Of a stretch of 8,317 bases of DNA, positions 6,184 through 8,317 are shown in pieces. The DNA is from JBNJEM01 sp051745935 (GTDB lineage: Bacteria > Planctomycetota > Planctomycetia > Pirellulales > Pirellulaceae). The notes beneath the pieces are model-generated. The model saw only the letters and a program-made list of their open reading frames with translations, had not been told where the DNA came from and did not search any database. Location of the stretch: NCBI GenBank assembly GCA_051745935.1, contig JBNJEM010000342.1:1-8317 (forward strand). The letters run 5' to 3'. Made by a program: the position numbers and the translations under genes. Position 1 is the first letter of the stretch. Each line of letters starts with the position of its first letter.

Positions 6184-6214
6184 GGGGCATGACTCGCGCT
6201 GTCCTGGGGCATGA
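6184..6214 (+). promoter_or_regulatory. Pair of 9-bp direct repeats spaced 22 bp
   Basis: GGGGCATGA occurs at 6184-6192 and again at 6206-6214. The similarity extends to 14 bases with two mismatches (GGGGCATGANTNGC). A 22-bp spacing is about two helical turns, so one protein could contact both on the same face of the DNA. The pair lies 121 bp before the phosphorylase start, a place where a regulator could act. No promoter hexamers could be fixed around it. Confidence 0.35.
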
Positions 6215-6320
6215 GTTGCCATGATTTGGATTGGATGGGGGGTGAGACGATCCGAGGCAGGGGCCCGTGCAAGCGGTCCGGTTTACAACGGCTTTCGTTC
6301 AAGATGCTGCTGAAAGACGT

Positions 6321-6329
6321 GAGGAAGGA
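6321..6329 (+). promoter_or_regulatory. Strong Shine-Dalgarno site that sets the phosphorylase start
   Basis: GAGGAAGGA lies six bases before the ATG at 6336. It is the strongest ribosome binding site in the window and decides against the in-frame GTG at 6267, which would add 23 residues. Confidence 0.8.
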
Positions 6330-6335
6330 ACCTGG

Positions 6336-8096
6336 ATGACATTCGATGCGTCGGTCCAAAGCCGATTGAAGAATCGGTTGTGCGAGATCTATGGCCAGCA
6401 AGGTTGTGATGTGTTGCCGCGGCTACTCGAGCTGATGCAACACTACCGCAACCTCGATGCTCCGCCGCGCGCGACCCGTTGGGACCAACGGGACATGGTT
6501 CTCATTACCTACGGCGACCAGGTTCGCGAGGCCGGACATACGCCACTCGAGTCCCTGCAGCGTTTCGTGGCCGATTATCAGCTGCATGAGCTGATCAACA
6601 TCGTTCATATTCTGCCGTTCTGTCCCTCCACCTCGGACGACGGGTTTTCCGTCGTGGATCACAAAGCGGTGGACCCGAATCTGGGAAGTTGGAGTGACAT
6701 TGCGCGGATCGCGGCACGGGGCGAGTTGATGTTCGACCTGGTGCTCAACCACGTTTCCCAAGCGAGTGCGTGGTTTCAAGGGTATTTGGCTGGCGATGAA
6801 CGATATCTTGACTATTTCATCGAGGTCGATCCCGACACGGACTTGTCGGCCGTTACCCGTCCCCGCAGTTCGCCGCTACTGACGCGGTGCCAGACCAGCC
6901 GCGGGCCCCGCCATGTGTGGACCACGTTCAGCGCCGATCAGATCGACCTGAATTACGCCAACCCGGCGGTCTTGTTGGAGGTATTGAACACGTTGCTGTT
7001 TTACATCCAGCAGGGCGCCCGGATAGTACGACTGGACGCGGTGGCGTATCTCTGGAAAGAGATTGGCACCTCATGCATTCACCTGCCGCGGACGCACGGC
7101 ATCGTGAAACTCATGCGCGATATCGTCGACATACTCGCGCCCCATGTTCTCCTGTTGACCGAAACGAATGTGCCTCACGTCGAGAATATCAGCTATTTGG
7201 GGAGCGGGGATGAAGCTCACATGGTATATCAGTTCAGTTTGCCCCCGTTGCTGGCGGAGGCCTTGCTCCGGCACGACGCCACCACGTTCAATGCCTGGCT
7301 AAGTTCACTCGACAGCGCGCCGCCCAGCACCACCTATTTCAACTTCACCGCTTCACATGACGGCATCGGAGTGCGGCCGCTGGAAGGGTTGGTTTCCGAG
7401 ACTCGGCGGAAGCAGCTCGTCGAGATCGCTCGTGCTCGCGGCGGACGAGTGGGAACCAAACGCAACCCGGATGGCACGGATACGCCGTATGAGCTGAATG
7501 TCACCTATCTCGATCTGCTGTCGCATCCAGAGTGTTCTGATCCGGGGCGTTACGCGGCGCGGTTCCTGGCATCCCAGGCCATCATGCTTTCGCTACGAGG
7601 CATTCCAGGGATATATTTCAATAGCCTGGTGGGAGCGTGCAATGATTATGAAGCGGTGGAAGCCAGTGGCATTGCTCGCCGAATCAACCGGCGGAAGTTC
7701 AAGCGGAGCGAGCTTGACGGCTGGTTGGCGGACTCCCGGTCGTTGCCAGGCCACGTACTTGAGGCCTATTGCCGGTTGCTTGCGGTTCGCGTCGCTCAGC
7801 CAGCTTTTCACCCGGAGGGGGGCCAAGATGTTTTTTGCGCGGAAAACAAAACGCTGATGGCGTTTCTGCGCACGGCTCCTGATGCGTCTCAGCGGATTCT
7901 GGTTCTAGCGAACGTGGCGGATCACCCGTTGCAGGTGGAATTGTCGGATTGGGATCATCTGGTACCCCAGCAAGACTTGTTGACCGGAACCCCAATTCGG
8001 GAACGCGACGTTCGGTTGGATCCGTACCAAGTTATGTGGTTGCAGGTCATGAGGGACGGTTTAGCCGATTGGCGTACTCGAGTCTTGCTAGTCTGA
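6336..8096 (+). CDS. GH13 subfamily 18 sugar phosphorylase, probable glucosylglycerate phosphorylase
   Basis: A 586-residue alpha-amylase-fold phosphorylase that reversibly splits an alpha-glucoside with phosphate to alpha-glucose 1-phosphate. The GH13_18 landmarks are LITYGDQ (56-62), the beta3-region ILPFCPSTSDDGFSVVD (92-108) and FDLVLNHVS (133-141). The nucleophile is Asp234 in RIVRLDAVAYLWK, the acid/base Glu276 in LLLTETNVPH, and the transition-state Asp342 in FTASHDGIG. The stretch ETNVPH-ENISYLG-GDEAHMVYQFSLPPL (276-305) recalls the E. coli YcjM/Meiothermus glucosylglycerate phosphorylase branch rather than sucrose phosphorylase. The product glycerate would be the acceptor in the synthetic direction. 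No signal peptide is seen, so the enzyme is cytoplasmic. The length suits the family, with a beta-sandwich C-terminus from about 500. It follows the two glycosyltransferase genes on the same strand after a long spacer and may be transcribed separately. The class is near certain; the substrate is inferred. Confidence 0.92.
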   Translation: MTFDASVQSRLKNRLCEIYGQQGCDVLPRLLELMQHYRNLDAPPRATRWDQRDMVLITYGDQVREAGHTPLESLQRFVADYQLHELINIVHILPFCPSTSDDGFSVVDHKAVDPNLGSWSDIARIAARGELMFDLVLNHVSQASAWFQGYLAGDERYLDYFIEVDPDTDLSAVTRPRSSPLLTRCQTSRGPRHVWTTFSADQIDLNYANPAVLLEVLNTLLFYIQQGARIVRLDAVAYLWKEIGTSCIHLPRTHGIVKLMRDIVDILAPHVLLLTETNVPHVENISYLGSGDEAHMVYQFSLPPLLAEALLRHDATTFNAWLSSLDSAPPSTTYFNFTASHDGIGVRPLEGLVSETRRKQLVEIARARGGRVGTKRNPDGTDTPYELNVTYLDLLSHPECSDPGRYAARFLASQAIMLSLRGIPGIYFNSLVGACNDYEAVEASGIARRINRRKFKRSELDGWLADSRSLPGHVLEAYCRLLAVRVAQPAFHPEGGQDVFCAENKTLMAFLRTAPDASQRILVLANVADHPLQVELSDWDHLVPQQDLLTGTPIRERDVRLDPYQVMWLQVMRDGLADWRTRVLLV

Positions 8097-8126
8097 AAGG
8101 ATGAATCGGGCGAGACACGGCGAAAC

Positions 8127-8147
8127 GCTGGGGCAACCGCCCTGAGC
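8127..8147 (+). terminator. Weak hairpin after the phosphorylase gene
   Basis: GGGC (8131-8134) and GCCC (8139-8142) enclose the loop AACC, extended by GCT (8127-8129) with AGC (8145-8147) across a small internal mismatch. It starts 30 bases after the stop codon. No T-run follows, so it may protect the 3' end rather than terminate transcription. Confidence 0.25.
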
Positions 8148-8278
8148 CTGGATGGGCCGCCCCCCGCGGGACGGCCAACGGAAAATGTTACGTGAAAGGT
8201 TTACGGGCCGGGACAGAACATTAGCGTAGCGAGAAACGGTACAGGCCCCCCAGCGACACGGTGGTCTTTCGGCAAGTT

Positions 8279-8304
8279 GGAGAAGCGTATCAGCGTTCTT
8301 CTCC
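8279..8304. repeat. 7-bp inverted repeat near the right edge
   Basis: GGAGAAG (8279-8285) and CTTCTCC (8298-8304) are exact reverse complements around a 12-nt loop. The surrounding 8097-8317 holds no gene that I can recognise. Whether this belongs to the end of the phosphorylase transcript or to the next locus cannot be seen here. Confidence 0.4.
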
Positions 8305-8317
8305 CCGGAGCCGGTAC

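Larger units (their letters stand above)
5914..6335. other. 422-bp intergenic region without a supported gene
   Basis: This stretch separates the second glycosyltransferase gene from the phosphorylase gene. It contains an inverted copy of the 102-bp repeat (5981-6068), a self-complementary segment (6069-6138), a pair of direct repeats (6184-6214) and the phosphorylase ribosome binding site. Short open frames cross it in three registers but show no family motif and run through the repeat, so I do not call them. A clear -35/-10 pair was not found. Its length suggests that the phosphorylase gene has its own promoter here. Confidence 0.7.

Noticed and set aside
5995..6224. Two overlapping plus-strand open frames of 65 and 73 codons
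   Set aside because: They are made largely of the inverted repeat and the palindromic segment, with no ribosome binding site or recognisable motif.

Overview
Organism: a GC-rich bacterial chromosome segment. Long uninterrupted ORFs, sparse but recognisable Shine-Dalgarno sites, short tandem repeats rich in TATAAG/ACATAA, and a roughly 100-bp interspersed repeat in the intergenic regions would fit a member of the PVC group (Verrucomicrobiota or Planctomycetota). This is a judgement of style and gene content, not a marker-gene assignment. No rRNA, tRNA, CRISPR array, transposase or phage gene was seen.

Layout: positions 1-201 hold two tandem 102-bp repeat units that end exactly at the stop codon of a SpoU/TrmH-type RNA 2'-O-methyltransferase on the minus strand (202-1008). 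A 295-bp divergent intergenic region (1009-1303) carries two short tandem repeats and leads to a plus-strand 5-formyltetrahydrofolate cyclo-ligase (1304-1909). After a 212-bp gap comes a plus-strand sugar cluster: a 518-residue GT-B glycosyltransferase (2122-3678), a HAD-superfamily protein coupled to it by a TAATG overlap (3678-4586), and, after a 61-bp spacer with a hairpin, a second GT-B glycosyltransferase of 421 residues (4648-5913). A 422-bp intergenic region (5914-6335) holds a diverged inverted copy of the 102-bp repeat, another self-complementary segment and a pair of operator-like direct repeats. It precedes a GH13 subfamily 18 sugar phosphorylase (6336-8096) with a strong ribosome binding site. 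The last 221 bp hold two weak hairpins and no gene.

How the genes may work together: the phosphorylase looks like the glucosylglycerate phosphorylase branch of GH13_18 (E. coli YcjM-like) rather than sucrose phosphorylase. The second glycosyltransferase resembles, from memory, the one-step mannosylglucosylglycerate synthase type. With the first glycosyltransferase and the HAD protein this suggests a locus for making and recycling a glucosylglycerate-based compatible solute or a related oligosaccharide. The enzyme classes are well supported. The exact substrates, and the roles of the first glycosyltransferase and the HAD protein, are inference. The methyltransferase and the folate enzyme are ordinary housekeeping genes with no evident link to the sugar cluster.

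The most distinctive non-coding signal is the interspersed repeat. All three copies lie downstream of a gene, in the same orientation relative to that gene, and keep a foldable core whose only length change falls in the predicted loop.
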